Positions 44,360 to 57,794 of a stretch of 64,000 nucleotides of DNA are shown here, piece after piece; the first letter of the stretch is position 1; each line of letters begins with the position of its first letter. Source of the stretch: Rothia koreensis (GTDB lineage: Bacteria > Actinomycetota > Actinomycetes > Actinomycetales > Micrococcaceae). The DNA lies in the NCBI RefSeq assembly GCF_004136575.1, contig NZ_NOIQ01000010.1:1-64000 (forward strand), given 5' to 3'. The translations under genes were made by a program, and so were the position numbers. The notes beneath the pieces were generated by a model, which worked only from the letters and a program-made list of their open reading frames with translations, searched no databases and was not told the DNA's origin.

Positions 44360-45787
44360 ATGTCCACTCCAACGGTCGGACCGAAAACCATGGAACTCCG
44401 GTCCATTGACTGGATCCCGCCGCGGGAACGTCACGGTTCCCCGGTCTCTCTTTTCTTCCTCTGGTTCGCGGCGAACAGCTCGATCACGGCTCTGGTGACC
44501 GGCGGCCTCTTCGTTCTGCTGGGCAATTCGGCCCTGTGGTCCATCCCCGCCATCATCGTCGGCAACCTGATCGGCGGATTCATCACGGCCCTCCACTCCG
44601 CCCAAGGGCCTCAGCTGGGCGTACCCCAGATGATCCAGAGTCGCGCCCAGTTCGGCTACTACGGGGCGATCCTTCCCCTGGTCCTGGCACTGATCATCTA
44701 TATCGGCTTCTACGCGACCGGCCTGGTGCTCGGCGGACAGGCACTCGCGACCCTGCTGCACATCAGCGTCAAGGCAGGTGCGGTGATCTTTGCGCTGTTC
44801 TCGACCGTCCTGGCCATTGCCGGGTACAAGTGGATCCACAAGTTTTCGCACGCGGCGTCGGTCCTGAGCGGGGTCGTCTTCGTGATTCTCCTGGTCATTG
44901 TTCTGGGCGGTCCGATGCGTCATCAGATCACCGCGGACACCAGTTTCGCCCTGGCCCCGTTCATTCTGGGTATCTCGCTCTCGGCGTCGTGGCAGCTGAC
45001 CTTCGGCCCCTACATCGCCGATTACAGCCGGTACCTCCCCGAGACGACGTCCCAACGGTCCACGATCGGATGGACCTTTGCGGGGAGCTTCATCGGGGCG
45101 ACCCTGGCCATGATCGTCGGAGCCTTCGCCGCACAGATCGGCGGGCAGGCCTTCAGCGACCACCAGGTCGGATTCCTCTCGGGGCTGGCGGGCACTTTCT
45201 TCTGGCTCGTGCTGTTGGCCGTCGTCGTCGGCAAGCTGACGGGCAACACGCTGAGTTCGTACGGCGGGTTCATGTCCTTGGCGACGATCGTGACGGCGGT
45301 GGCCCGGCACGAGGTCATCAAGCCTCGGGCACGCTCGATCTACGTGCTCATCATCTCCGCCTTCGCGGTGGTGATCGCGCTCCTGGCGTCGGACAATTTC
45401 GTCGCCGTGTTCACCGACTTCCTGATGTTCCTGCTGTACTTCATGACGCCGTGGTCCGCGATCAACCTGGTCGACTACTACCTCATTCGACACAAGAAGT
45501 ACGACGTCGAGGCCCTGTTCCAGCGCAATGGTCCCTATGGCACGGTCAACAAGGGGGCCTTCGTGGCTTACTTCGCCGCCGTGCTGATCCAGATTCCGTT
45601 CATGAACAGTTCCCTCTACGTCGGCCCCATCGCCGACCTGTTCGGCGGTGCCGAGATCGCGTGGATCATCGGTCTCGTGGTCGCCGGCGGCATCTACCTG
45701 GCCATTGCCAAGAAATCGGCGGCCGGTCGCGACTCCGCCGCCGACGATCGCTCCGCAAACCACCAACAAGAAAGGAATGCACTGTGA
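44360..45787 (+). CDS. NCS1-family permease (cytosine/purine/allantoin type)
   Basis: A 475-residue nucleobase:cation symporter-1 transporter with about 12 hydrophobic helices. The opening IDWIPPRERHGSPVSLFFLWFAANSSITALVTGGLF, the QMIQSRAQFGYYGAILPLVLALIIYIGFYATGLVLGGQ segment and DYSRYLPETTS are NCS1 hallmarks. The ATG 44360 has AAGGAG directly upstream; the reading frame before it is leader. The next gene starts within its stop codon (GTGA). Substrate could be a pyrimidine, hydantoin or vitamin; sequence does not decide. Confidence 0.88.
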   Translation: MSTPTVGPKTMELRSIDWIPPRERHGSPVSLFFLWFAANSSITALVTGGLFVLLGNSALWSIPAIIVGNLIGGFITALHSAQGPQLGVPQMIQSRAQFGYYGAILPLVLALIIYIGFYATGLVLGGQALATLLHISVKAGAVIFALFSTVLAIAGYKWIHKFSHAASVLSGVVFVILLVIVLGGPMRHQITADTSFALAPFILGISLSASWQLTFGPYIADYSRYLPETTSQRSTIGWTFAGSFIGATLAMIVGAFAAQIGGQAFSDHQVGFLSGLAGTFFWLVLLAVVVGKLTGNTLSSYGGFMSLATIVTAVARHEVIKPRARSIYVLIISAFAVVIALLASDNFVAVFTDFLMFLLYFMTPWSAINLVDYYLIRHKKYDVEALFQRNGPYGTVNKGAFVAYFAAVLIQIPFMNSSLYVGPIADLFGGAEIAWIIGLVVAGGIYLAIAKKSAAGRDSAADDRSANHQQERNAL

Positions 45788-46440
45788 AATACGATCCCAA
45801 CGAGGTCGAACGCCCGCTCTCACACTCGCCGTTCAAGGCCCTGACGGTGCCTCGTCCCATCGGTTGGCTCTCGAGCGTCAGCGAGGACGGCGTCGAGAAC
45901 ATCGCCCCGTACAGCCAGTGGCAGAACCTGACTTTCGACCCGCCGATGGTCATGTTCGCGGCCAACCAGTACCCGGACGGGCGACGCAAGGACACCGTCG
46001 TCAACGCCGAGAAGACCGGGTGGTTCGTGTGGAACATGGCGACCTGGGATCTGCGCGAATCGGTCAACATCTCGGCCATGGCGCTGCCGCCCGGCGAGAA
46101 CGAGTTCGATCGTCTCGACGTCACCAAGCAGACCGCGGACCTCTCCCCCGCCCCGATGGTCGCGGAAAGCCCTTTCCACTACGAGTGCAAGTACCTCACG
46201 ACGCATCGCCTGCCCGGCAAGTCCAATGTGGGGACCATCGACGTCGTCTACGCGACCGTCGAGCGGATCCACCTCAATGAGAAGTACCTGACCGATGACG
46301 GCCGCGTGGACATCACCGCGGTGCAGCCCATCGCCCGGATGGGGTACTTCGACTACACCGTGGTGACAGACACCTTCGAGATGCGCGTTCCCGGTGCCGA
46401 CGCCGACGCGCAGGCCGGCCTGGACGGCAACCCTCAGTAG
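45784..46440 (+). CDS. Flavin reductase-like FMN-binding protein
   Basis: A 218-residue split-barrel flavoprotein (DIM6/NTAB flavin reductase family). Typical segments are LTVPRPIGWLSSVSEDGVENIAPYSQWQNLTFDPPMVMFAANQ, NAEKTGWFVWNMATWDLRESVNISAMALP and IDVVYATVERIHLNEKYLTDDGRVDITAVQPIARMGYFDYTVV. These proteins bind FMN and often hand reduced flavin to a monooxygenase or act alone on small substrates. No monooxygenase is adjacent. GTG 45784 overlaps the permease stop by four bases, so transport and reduction are probably linked. Confidence 0.85.
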   Translation: MKYDPNEVERPLSHSPFKALTVPRPIGWLSSVSEDGVENIAPYSQWQNLTFDPPMVMFAANQYPDGRRKDTVVNAEKTGWFVWNMATWDLRESVNISAMALPPGENEFDRLDVTKQTADLSPAPMVAESPFHYECKYLTTHRLPGKSNVGTIDVVYATVERIHLNEKYLTDDGRVDITAVQPIARMGYFDYTVVTDTFEMRVPGADADAQAGLDGNPQ

Positions 46441-46447
46441 GAAGTAT

Positions 46448-47920
46448 TCAGAGGTCCCAGTGGGTCGGTCGCCCCGCAACGAATGTGGCGGCGACCGACA
46501 TCCCTGCCAGGGTGCGCGCGGCGTCGTCGCTCGTGGCCCCGGCGAACGGATCCGCATCGAGCAGCAGCACATCCGCGGCGTCGCCCGAACGGATCCGGTC
46601 GACGCCGTCCGTCGAGGCCGCGAACGCTTCCCTCGGGGTGATCGCTTCCTCCTGGTGCCACGGCGGCCGCCCGTCGCCCGATCGATGGACCGCGGCCGCC
46701 ATGGCCAACCACGGATCCAGAGGCGCCACGGGCGCGTCAGATCCCATGGCGAGACGGACGCCCCGATCCAGCATCGTGCGGAAGGCGAAGATGCGGTCGG
46801 CTCGATCCGGCCACAAACGGTCCATGGCGTCCCGGTCGTCGATGAGGTGAGCCGGTTGCACACTGGCCGTGATCCCCAGCCGGGCCATACGGTCCAGGTC
46901 GTCAGGCCGAACCACCTGCGCGTGCTCAACCGACCCTCGAGCACCCACGGATTCGAAGGCATCCAGGGCCAGACCGACGGCGGCGTCCCCCAGAGCGTGG
47001 AGCGCGACGTCGAGTCCCCCTTGGTGCGCGAGGTCGAGCAATCTGTTCAACTCCTCCGGCGGCACGTTCTGCACGCCCCGGGGATGGTCCAGGTCTTCGG
47101 CCCCGACGTAGGGCTCGCAGCAGTGAGCGGTCCTGGTTCCCAACGACCCGTCGGAAATGATCTTGAGCGGGCCCATCCGGATGAGGCCTGACTCGTCCAG
47201 TGCGTCTCCGCTGGCGAGCCCGCGGTCCAGGACGTCGTCCAGGAGGTCCGGGTAGACACCGGTCCGGACCCTGAGCAGTGGTTCGCTCTGCCCCGAACGA
47301 CGCACCCACGCGTCGTGATTTGCCGCGAATTCGAGGTCGACCATGCCGACGACGCCGCGGGCCGCCGCCGCCAGCGCGGCGTCGCGAACGGCCGCTTCGG
47401 GGTCCGGCGCCAGCGGTTCGAGCTTCGCGAAGAGCGGGAACCAATCGTCCTCGTTGAAGATCGCATCCCGCGGAGGCACGCCGAGGAGTGTCATCGCCGC
47501 CGAGTTGAGCCACCCGTTGTGCATGTCGCCGCTGACCAGGACCACAGGTCGGTTCCCGCTCACGGCGTCGAGCTCGGTCACGGTCGGCTGCCGCTGCCAC
47601 GCCGACGAACGATATCCGAAGCCGAAGAACACGCTGCCTCCGCGGTCCTGCTTGAGCGCTTCGCCGACGGCCTGGGTCACCGCTGCGGGCGACGGCGTCC
47701 CGGACAGGTCGAGCCGCGACCTGGCTTGGGCCCACTGGTCGAAGTGGGCGTGCGCATCCCAGAGGCCCGGAACGAGCCATCGGCCGTCCGCGTCGACGAC
47801 GTGGTCCTCGGCGTCCGGCTCGAGACCGTGTCCCCACTCGATGCGGCCATGGGCGATGCGCGCATCAAGGATGTCGCCCCCGAAGGGGTCTCTCACGGTG
47901 CGGAGGAAGAACGAGTCCAT
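46448..47920 (-). CDS. Amidohydrolase family protein (YtcJ-like, amidohydrolase_3)
   Basis: A 490-residue metal-dependent hydrolase. The first metal motif is WLVPGLWDAHAHFD, followed by VSGDMHNGWLNSAAM, the central MGPLKIISDGSLGTRTAHCCEPY, VALHALGDAAVGLALDAFE, VEHAQVV and MGSDAPVAPLDPWLAM with the conserved Asp. This order fits the YtcJ/amidohydrolase_3 group, whose substrates are mostly unknown. The ATG at 47920 has AGAAGGGA upstream. It converges on the flavin-reductase gene with a seven-base gap, and a repeat-rich 500-base stretch lies upstream of it. Confidence 0.9.
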   Translation of the reverse strand: MDSFFLRTVRDPFGGDILDARIAHGRIEWGHGLEPDAEDHVVDADGRWLVPGLWDAHAHFDQWAQARSRLDLSGTPSPAAVTQAVGEALKQDRGGSVFFGFGYRSSAWQRQPTVTELDAVSGNRPVVLVSGDMHNGWLNSAAMTLLGVPPRDAIFNEDDWFPLFAKLEPLAPDPEAAVRDAALAAAARGVVGMVDLEFAANHDAWVRRSGQSEPLLRVRTGVYPDLLDDVLDRGLASGDALDESGLIRMGPLKIISDGSLGTRTAHCCEPYVGAEDLDHPRGVQNVPPEELNRLLDLAHQGGLDVALHALGDAAVGLALDAFESVGARGSVEHAQVVRPDDLDRMARLGITASVQPAHLIDDRDAMDRLWPDRADRIFAFRTMLDRGVRLAMGSDAPVAPLDPWLAMAAAVHRSGDGRPPWHQEEAITPREAFAASTDGVDRIRSGDAADVLLLDADPFAGATSDDAARTLAGMSVAATFVAGRPTHWDL

Positions 47921-48076
47921 GATTCCCTTCTACCCCAGTCGCCGACCCGTCGCCTCACGCCTTCCCAGGTGCCGACGGAATATGACGTCGAGGTATCGCG
48001 AGGGTCGGGCGAACGGGGTGCTGGCTCGTCTCTGGACGGGGGCGCTTGGGGCCGTCTCGGGCTGCCGCCTCGGGAA

Positions 48077-48229
48077 CGAGGTGGCAATTTCGTGCAGCGC
48101 GGCGGGACGAGGTGGCACTCACGTGCAAAAAACCCACCCAAAACCGCACAAAACTGCCACCTCACCCCGGAAAACCCATCCCAACCGCACACCACTGCCA
48201 CCTCGGGACCGAAGTGGCACTCACGTGCA
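48077..48229. repeat. Cluster of 57-bp palindromic repeat arms, copy B
   Basis: Five arms of the family occur in order: left 48077-48096, left 48108-48127, right 48145-48163, right 48186-48205 and left-like 48210-48229. The middle pair (48108-48164) has the full 20-17-20 spacing seen at 33380 and 55818. The whole gap 47921-48420 holds no convincing gene: open frames there translate the arms into RWQFCAVL-type peptides. Upstream promoter elements for the amidohydrolase must lie in the first part of this gap. Confidence 0.82.
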
Positions 48230-48420
48230 GGACAGCGAGCGAGATTCAGTGTCGGCCGGGCCTGAACCGGATTCCGACGACGCCGAGAACCTCAAGGACG
48301 TTGCGGCGTGGGGCTTTCCCCGAAACCAGTCACCCGCCGTTCACCCCACCGACCGAACTGGGGAGTTGGGCAGCGGAGTCGACCACCAGCCTCTCCGCCA
48401 CCCGCCGCTCCTCCACACCG

Positions 48421-50007
48421 TCACGCCGTCGCGACAGCGGATTCCGCCGCGGCTTCCTCGTCCGCCATGCGAGCGACGAGGTCCTTGGGAACGCCGAAGA
48501 AGTAGGTCAGCAGGAACCCTGCCACGTAAGAAATGAGCAGCCCCACGGCGTAGACCCCCAGGGCGGCACCCAGGCCGTGGTTTCCTGCGGCCAGCGGGAA
48601 CAGTGCCCAACCGCTGGGCCCGATCGCGGTGGACCCGGTCGCGAACCCGAGCTGGTTGAAGATGCCGATGAATCCGCCGCCGAACGCGCCACCGATGCAC
48701 GCGGTGATGAACGGGCGGCCCATGGGCAGGGTCACGCCATAGATCAGCGGCTCTCCGACGCCAAGAATTCCGGCGGGCAACGCCGACTTGATCGTGTTGC
48801 GCAGGGCCCGGTTGCGGATGCGCAGGTACACCGCGGCGGTCGCACCCACCTGTCCGCCACCCGCCATCGCCAGGATCGGCAGAAGGATCGTGTACCCGGC
48901 CTGCGCGATCAGCGTGGTGTGGATCGGGATGAGTGCCTGGTGCAGTCCCAGCATCACGAGCGGCAGGAAGAGGCCCGCGAGGACAAACCCGGCAAGTCCG
49001 CCGCTGGTCCCGAGCAACCAGGTGGCGCCGGTTCCGATGCCGGTCGAGATCCAACCGGCGAGCGTCATGAGCGGGAAGAGGGTCAGCGCTCCGGCAACGA
49101 GGACAGTCACGGTCGGGACGATCAACATCGCGAGCGATTCAGGGGCCCACTTCCGTGCCCATCGCTCCACATATGCCGCCAGGATGGCGGCCAGCAGCGC
49201 GCCGATCACACCGCCCTGGCCGGGTTCCAGGCTGGCACCGAGAATCGACACTTTGGACACACCGGCGAAGGGAATAATGGCTGCGACGGCGCCGCCGAGC
49301 ACTGGCGTCCCGCCGAATTCCTTCGCAGCATTCATGCCCACGAAGACCGCGATCAGGGTCATGAACCCACTGGAGATCGCGGTCAGGACCGGGACCGCCC
49401 CGGCGGCCCACGGCCACGCACCGTTCGCGACGAAGTTCTGGAGCACGCCGCTGATGCCTGCCACGATTCCGCAGGCGATCAGCGCGGGAATCAGCGGGAG
49501 GAAGATGTTGGCGATCCGCCCCAGGAATGCACGGACCGGCGAAGACTTGCGCTCCGACTGGGAACGTTTCATCTGCGCACCGAGGGCCTGAAGGTCCTCG
49601 GGCGAGCCGGGGGCCTCCCCCTCCGCACCTATTCCTGCGCCCGCACCTCGTCCCGCGGCCGAGGCTCCAGCCGCGCTGGAGGATCCGGCTCCGGCCGCAC
49701 TGCCGGCGGCCGCACCGCCCGCAACGCCGTCTCCGTTCCCCGAGGGCTCCGATTCGGCGTCCCGCAAGCGGGCCTCGATGTCGCGGGCAACGGTGTCCAC
49801 GACGCCGGGGCCCAGGACCACCTGCATGGTGGGCCCCGGAACGACACCGAGAACCGCGTCAATCCCCCGCAGGGCGTCGACGTCCACCGCCGATTCGTTG
49901 TGGACCGGGATCCTCAGACGGGTGATGCAATTTTCCACACCGTTGATGTTTGACGCACCGCCGAGACCGGCGATGACGTCCTGGGACGTCGTGTTCTGAT
50001 CGGACAT
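48421..50007 (-). CDS. murP: PTS IIBC component, N-acetylmuramic acid type (MurP-like)
   Basis: A 528-residue phosphotransferase permease. The N-terminal IIB domain (residues 1-85) has the phosphocysteine in NCITRLRIPV (Cys27). A 65-residue Gly/Ala/Ser linker (about 86-150) separates it from a IIC domain with about ten helices, containing GVGEPLIYGVTLPMGRPF. Being co-directional with murQ and an RpiR regulator supports MurNAc (or sucrose-family) specificity. No IIA is encoded here, so it must borrow a general IIA such as Crr. ATG 50007 (MSDQNTTSQD) has AAGGAG upstream. Confidence 0.87.
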   Translation of the reverse strand: MSDQNTTSQDVIAGLGGASNINGVENCITRLRIPVHNESAVDVDALRGIDAVLGVVPGPTMQVVLGPGVVDTVARDIEARLRDAESEPSGNGDGVAGGAAAGSAAGAGSSSAAGASAAGRGAGAGIGAEGEAPGSPEDLQALGAQMKRSQSERKSSPVRAFLGRIANIFLPLIPALIACGIVAGISGVLQNFVANGAWPWAAGAVPVLTAISSGFMTLIAVFVGMNAAKEFGGTPVLGGAVAAIIPFAGVSKVSILGASLEPGQGGVIGALLAAILAAYVERWARKWAPESLAMLIVPTVTVLVAGALTLFPLMTLAGWISTGIGTGATWLLGTSGGLAGFVLAGLFLPLVMLGLHQALIPIHTTLIAQAGYTILLPILAMAGGGQVGATAAVYLRIRNRALRNTIKSALPAGILGVGEPLIYGVTLPMGRPFITACIGGAFGGGFIGIFNQLGFATGSTAIGPSGWALFPLAAGNHGLGAALGVYAVGLLISYVAGFLLTYFFGVPKDLVARMADEEAAAESAVATA

Positions 50008-50100
50008 GACCGACTCCTTTGTGGGTTGCGTTCGTTTCACCGACCGGAGCGGCAGGGGTTCCGGCGCGGGACCGCCGGGCTGACGGCGGGGTGGTTTGGT

Positions 50101-51012
50101 TCAGTCCTGGGGTCGGACCAGGCGTTCCAAGGCGGCTCTGAGGACGCCTGAGTCGCGTTCGAGCTCCTCTCGGGCGCGCGCGGCGTCGACGTCGGCAAGG
50201 ATTGTCAGGATCGCGACCTTGGCGCTTCCGTCGGCCGCGCTGACGGCCTTCCCGATGACGTCCGGTTCGGCCCCGGTGACCGCGCCCACGATGCGCTGAA
50301 CCCGTTCCCGCAGCTTGGCGTTGGTGGACTGCACGTCGACCATGAGGTTTCCGTAGGTCTTGCCGAGCCGCACCATGCTCATCGTCGAAATCATGTTGAG
50401 CACCAGTTTCTGGGCGGTTCCGGCCTTCAGCCGCGTCGATCCGGCCACGAGCTCCGGACCGACCACGACTTCGATGGGGTGCGCCGCGACGGATGCAAGG
50501 CGCGAACCTGTGTTGCACACCATCGCTCCCGTCGTGGCGCCACGACGCGCCGCCTCCTCGACCGCGCCGACGGCGTAGGGTGTCCTGCCCGAGGCCGAGA
50601 CCCCGACGACGGCGTCCAGCGGACCGATGTCCAGGTCGATCACGGCCTGGGCACCCGCGGCGGCGTCGTCCTCCGCTCCTTCCACGGCGGAAACCAGGGC
50701 TCGTTCACCGCCGGCGATGAGACCGACGACCTCCCCCGGAGCCGTATTGAACGTGGGCGGGCACTCGGATGCGTCCAGGACGCCGAGCCTTCCGGCCGTC
50801 CCGGCACCCGCATAGACCAGGCGCCCACCGGCGCGGAGCCCGGGCACGGCCTGATCGACGAGCAGGGCAATGTCCTCGGCGCAGCGCCCCACGGCGTCAG
50901 GAACCGTGGAGTCCGCCCGATTCATGAGCCGAGCCAGGTCCGCGGTCGGCATCCTGTCGATCTGTGAGTACTGTTCGTCGACTGCCTCGGTGGTGGGCAC
51001 GTCCGTCGTCAT
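50101..51012 (-). CDS. murQ: N-acetylmuramic acid 6-phosphate etherase MurQ
   Basis: A 303-residue SIS-domain enzyme that cleaves the lactyl ether of MurNAc-6-P to give GlcNAc-6-P and D-lactate. Signatures are GGRLVYAGAGTAGRLGVLDASECPPTFNTAPGEVVGLIAGG, VVGVSASGRTPYAVGAVEEA and EVVVGPELVAGSTRLKAGTAQKLVLNMISTMSMVRLGKTYGNLMVDVQ. ATG 51012 overlaps the regulator stop by four bases. Its product feeds NagA, whose gene is at the end of this window. Confidence 0.96.
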   Translation of the reverse strand: MTTDVPTTEAVDEQYSQIDRMPTADLARLMNRADSTVPDAVGRCAEDIALLVDQAVPGLRAGGRLVYAGAGTAGRLGVLDASECPPTFNTAPGEVVGLIAGGERALVSAVEGAEDDAAAGAQAVIDLDIGPLDAVVGVSASGRTPYAVGAVEEAARRGATTGAMVCNTGSRLASVAAHPIEVVVGPELVAGSTRLKAGTAQKLVLNMISTMSMVRLGKTYGNLMVDVQSTNAKLRERVQRIVGAVTGAEPDVIGKAVSAADGSAKVAILTILADVDAARAREELERDSGVLRAALERLVRPQD

Positions 51013-51950
51013 GATTTCTCCGATGCTGGGGTGGGGGTATGGGCGGTTCGGGGCAGTCGCTTGAAGGCCAGAGCTTCGTGGGAGCGCGCGATTGCGGTTC
51101 TGGCTTCGTCCTCGCGCAGTTGGAAGACCATGGTGAACAGGGCGTCGACCACGAAGAGCTGCCCCGAACGGGAGGTCATCGCGGCCAGTCGAAGACCGGT
51201 CTCGCGAGTCGCCACGCTGACGAGGACATGGTCGGCCGACCCCAACGGCGAGCGCGGGCGCGTCGTGATGGCCACGGTGCGGGCACCGGCACGTGCGGCA
51301 AGGGAAAGAGGGTCGACGACGTCCCGCGTGCGCCCGGACGCGGAGATTCCGATGAACACGTCCTGGTCCGTCAGCAGGACGGCGAACGTGAGCGCGTCGT
51401 GGGCGTCCGACGCCATGTGGACCTGGATCCCTATACGCCCCAGTTTCGCCGCGAGGTCTCGCGCGACCAGGCCGGACGCCCCGACGCCGACGACGAGGAC
51501 CCGCCTGGCCCCTGCCACGGCTCCGGCCACCTCGCGGACGGCGTGCGCGTCCAGGGTCTCTTCCGTCCGCGCGATCGTCTCGCGGTCGCTGGACGCGAGC
51601 TTGGCCATGACGACCTCCGGGGGATCCTCGGCCGAGATCCCCGCGGGATACGAGCGGTCGCCCCCGTCCGACCCTTGCGCACGGCCGATCGAGGTGGCCA
51701 AGCGAGTGCGCAGCTCGCGAAAACCTGAGCACCCGACGGCGCGGGCCAGGCGGATGACCGAGGCGTCGCTGGTCCGGCTCTCCTTCGCGAGGTCCGCCAG
51801 CGTCATCGGGACCGTGCGAGCCGGATCCTCGAGGATGAAGCGGGCGACCCGGGCAGGCCCCGGGCTCAGCGTGCCCTCCACGGCTCTCAAGGACCCGAGG
51901 ATATCGGCATCATCAGAGCTTTCGGAGTTTTCCTTCACTTTGGCATTCAC
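51009..51950 (-). CDS. RpiR/MurR family transcriptional regulator
   Basis: A 313-residue regulator. The N-terminal HTH_6 domain includes [58 protein letters not shown], and the C-terminal SIS sugar-phosphate domain has [25 protein letters not shown] and [19 protein letters not shown]. Leading murQ-murP, it probably senses MurNAc-6-P as MurR does. The start is uncertain: GTG 51950, GTG 51938 and TTG 51986 are all in frame. A 14-base direct repeat (51924-51937 and 51956-51969) straddles these starts and may be the operator. Confidence 0.85.
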   Translation of the reverse strand: MNAKVKENSESSDDADILGSLRAVEGTLSPGPARVARFILEDPARTVPMTLADLAKESRTSDASVIRLARAVGCSGFRELRTRLATSIGRAQGSDGGDRSYPAGISAEDPPEVVMAKLASSDRETIARTEETLDAHAVREVAGAVAGARRVLVVGVGASGLVARDLAAKLGRIGIQVHMASDAHDALTFAVLLTDQDVFIGISASGRTRDVVDPLSLAARAGARTVAITTRPRSPLGSADHVLVSVATRETGLRLAAMTSRSGQLFVVDALFTMVFQLREDEARTAIARSHEALAFKRLPRTAHTPTPASEKS

Positions 51951-51969
51951 AAGCAGGAGTTTTCCTTCA
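51924..51969. promoter_or_regulatory. Direct repeat at the start of the RpiR gene, candidate autoregulatory site
   Basis: GGAGTTTTCCTTCA occurs at 51924-51937 and again at 51956-51969, a period of 32 bases or three helical turns. One copy falls inside the predicted coding start. Confidence 0.35.
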
Positions 51970-52027
51970 TATGTGAGCCGTGTCAAGAACTACGCCTGGG
52001 CGTAGTTTTAAGTTCTGCCACGTGGTA

Positions 52028-52074
52028 TTTCTATATATGCGCACCTCAGGGGCCCACCAGCACAACATGTTGTG
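52028..52074 (+). promoter_or_regulatory. Pair of NrdR boxes upstream of nrdI
   Basis: CACAACATGTTGTG (52061-52074) is a perfect palindrome fitting the NrdR consensus acaCwAtATaTwGtgt. A second, weaker box with core CTATATAT spans 52028-52043. Their centres are 32 bases apart, the three-helical-turn spacing typical of NrdR pairs. Confidence 0.75.
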
Positions 52075-52100
52075 TTTTCGACCAACAACGAAAGGACGCC

Positions 52101-52588
52101 ATGAACGATCCATCCGCCTCCCGCAGGCGGCCCCCGACGTCGTTCCGCACCCTCCCACCGACCGAATCGCCCCGCCTGGTGTACTTCTCGAGCGCCTCCG
52201 AGAACACTCACCGGCTCGTGCAACGGCTGAGGCACCCCAGTGTTCGCATACCTCTTCGTCCCCGCACAGAGGGCATGATCCGGGTCAGCCGGCCATACGT
52301 GCTGGTCGTGCCGAGCTACGGCGGCGGTGACGCCAAAAAGGCCGTCCCCCGGCAGGTCATCACCTTCCTGAACGACCCCCAGAACCGCTCCCTCATTCGG
52401 GGAGTCGTGACCGCGGGCAACACCAATTTCGGGGAGGACTACTGCATCGCCGGCCCCGTGATCGCGAAGAAATGCGGAGTCCCGGAGCTCTACAGGTTCG
52501 AGTTGCTCGGCAATGCACACGACATCAAGACCATCGACCACGGACTCGACGAGTTCTGGAAAACCACGCAGAAAGAGGAGGAAACCGC

Positions 52589-52592
<4 letters not shown>
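52101..52592 (+). CDS. nrdI: Flavodoxin-like NrdI
   Basis: A 163-residue flavodoxin-like protein that helps assemble the dimanganese tyrosyl radical of NrdF. Motifs are [18 protein letters not shown] (phosphate loop), [27 protein letters not shown] and [46 protein letters not shown] 52101 has AAAGGACGCC upstream and an N-terminal extension of about 22 residues before the flavodoxin fold. The nrdE start overlaps its stop by four bases. The usual nrdH glutaredoxin gene is missing from this operon. Confidence 0.96.
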
Positions 52593-55802
<3,210 letters not shown>

Positions 55803-55817
55803 CCGCTTCCCACGGCG

Positions 55818-55874
55818 CGAGGTGGCAAGTTTGTGCGTCTTTCGCGCCGAAATTCGCACAAACCTGCCACCTCG
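55818..55874. repeat. 57-bp dispersed palindromic repeat, copy C
   Basis: Arms 55818-55837 (CGAGGTGGCAAGTTTGTGCG) and 55855-55874 are reverse complements at 18 of 20 positions around a 17-base centre. Further decayed arm-like sequence lies at 55886-55904. This copy separates the convergent nrdF and PTS IIC genes. Confidence 0.87.
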
Positions 55875-55916
55875 GCCTCGGGGCATGCACGAAGCTGCCG
55901 CCTCAGGCCCCCACGG

Positions 55917-57401
<1,485 letters not shown>

Positions 57402-57489
57402 GGGGACCTCGTTTCCCGCGGGTGCGAGAGTAGCGTGCGGTTGTGAAGGTCGAGCGCTATGGGTACGCTCGAGACAACTGTTTATAACC

Positions 57490-57505
57490 AGTGGTTCTGA
57501 TCACT
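57490..57505. promoter_or_regulatory. DasR-like (dre) operator
   Basis: AGTGGTTCTGATCACT matches the DasR/NagR consensus AGTGGTCTAGACCACT at 12 of 16 positions and is itself an imperfect inverted repeat. It lies between the divergent IIC and IIB genes, 41 bases before IIB, with a DasR-family gene next to IIB. Confidence 0.65.
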
Positions 57506-57546
57506 GTATTCACGTGACGTAACTTGTCAAGGCCAGGAGGCACCCA

Positions 57547-57777
57547 ATGTTCGATCCGGAGAAATTGCTGGAAGCACTCGGCGGAGCCGAGAACGTCGAA
57601 GAAATCGAAGGATGCATCACCCGCTTGCGCACCGAGGTCGAGGATTCGTCCGTGGTCGATGAGGCCGCACTCAAGGCCATGGGGGCCCACGGGGTCGTGG
57701 TCTCGGGCGGAATGGTGCAGGTCGTCGTCGGCCCCGAGGCCGAAAACCTCGCCGAAGACATTCAGGACCTGCTGTAG
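57547..57777 (+). CDS. PTS IIB component, glucose/N-acetylglucosamine type
   Basis: A 76-residue stand-alone IIB (PTS_EIIB Glc type). The phosphorylated cysteine is Cys23 in EIEGCITRLRTEVED, and the C-terminal VVVSGGMVQVVVGPEAENLAEDI completes the fold. It takes phosphate from a IIA and passes it to sugar in the divergent IIC. AGGAGG precedes the ATG. A GntR gene follows by 17 bases. Confidence 0.92.
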   Translation: MFDPEKLLEALGGAENVEEIEGCITRLRTEVEDSSVVDEAALKAMGAHGVVVSGGMVQVVVGPEAENLAEDIQDLL

Positions 57778-57794
57778 AGAAGGCGCGCGAGCAC

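Noticed and set aside
47893-48201. Small open frames encoding WRWQFCAVL-like peptides, also at about 33343 and 55822
   Set aside because: They are translations of the palindromic repeat arms, recur in several frames and lack ribosome sites.
48077-48229. Possible CRISPR array because of repeated 20-base units
   Set aside because: Units alternate in orientation, spacing is irregular (31, 37, 41 and 24 bases between starts) and no cas gene is near.
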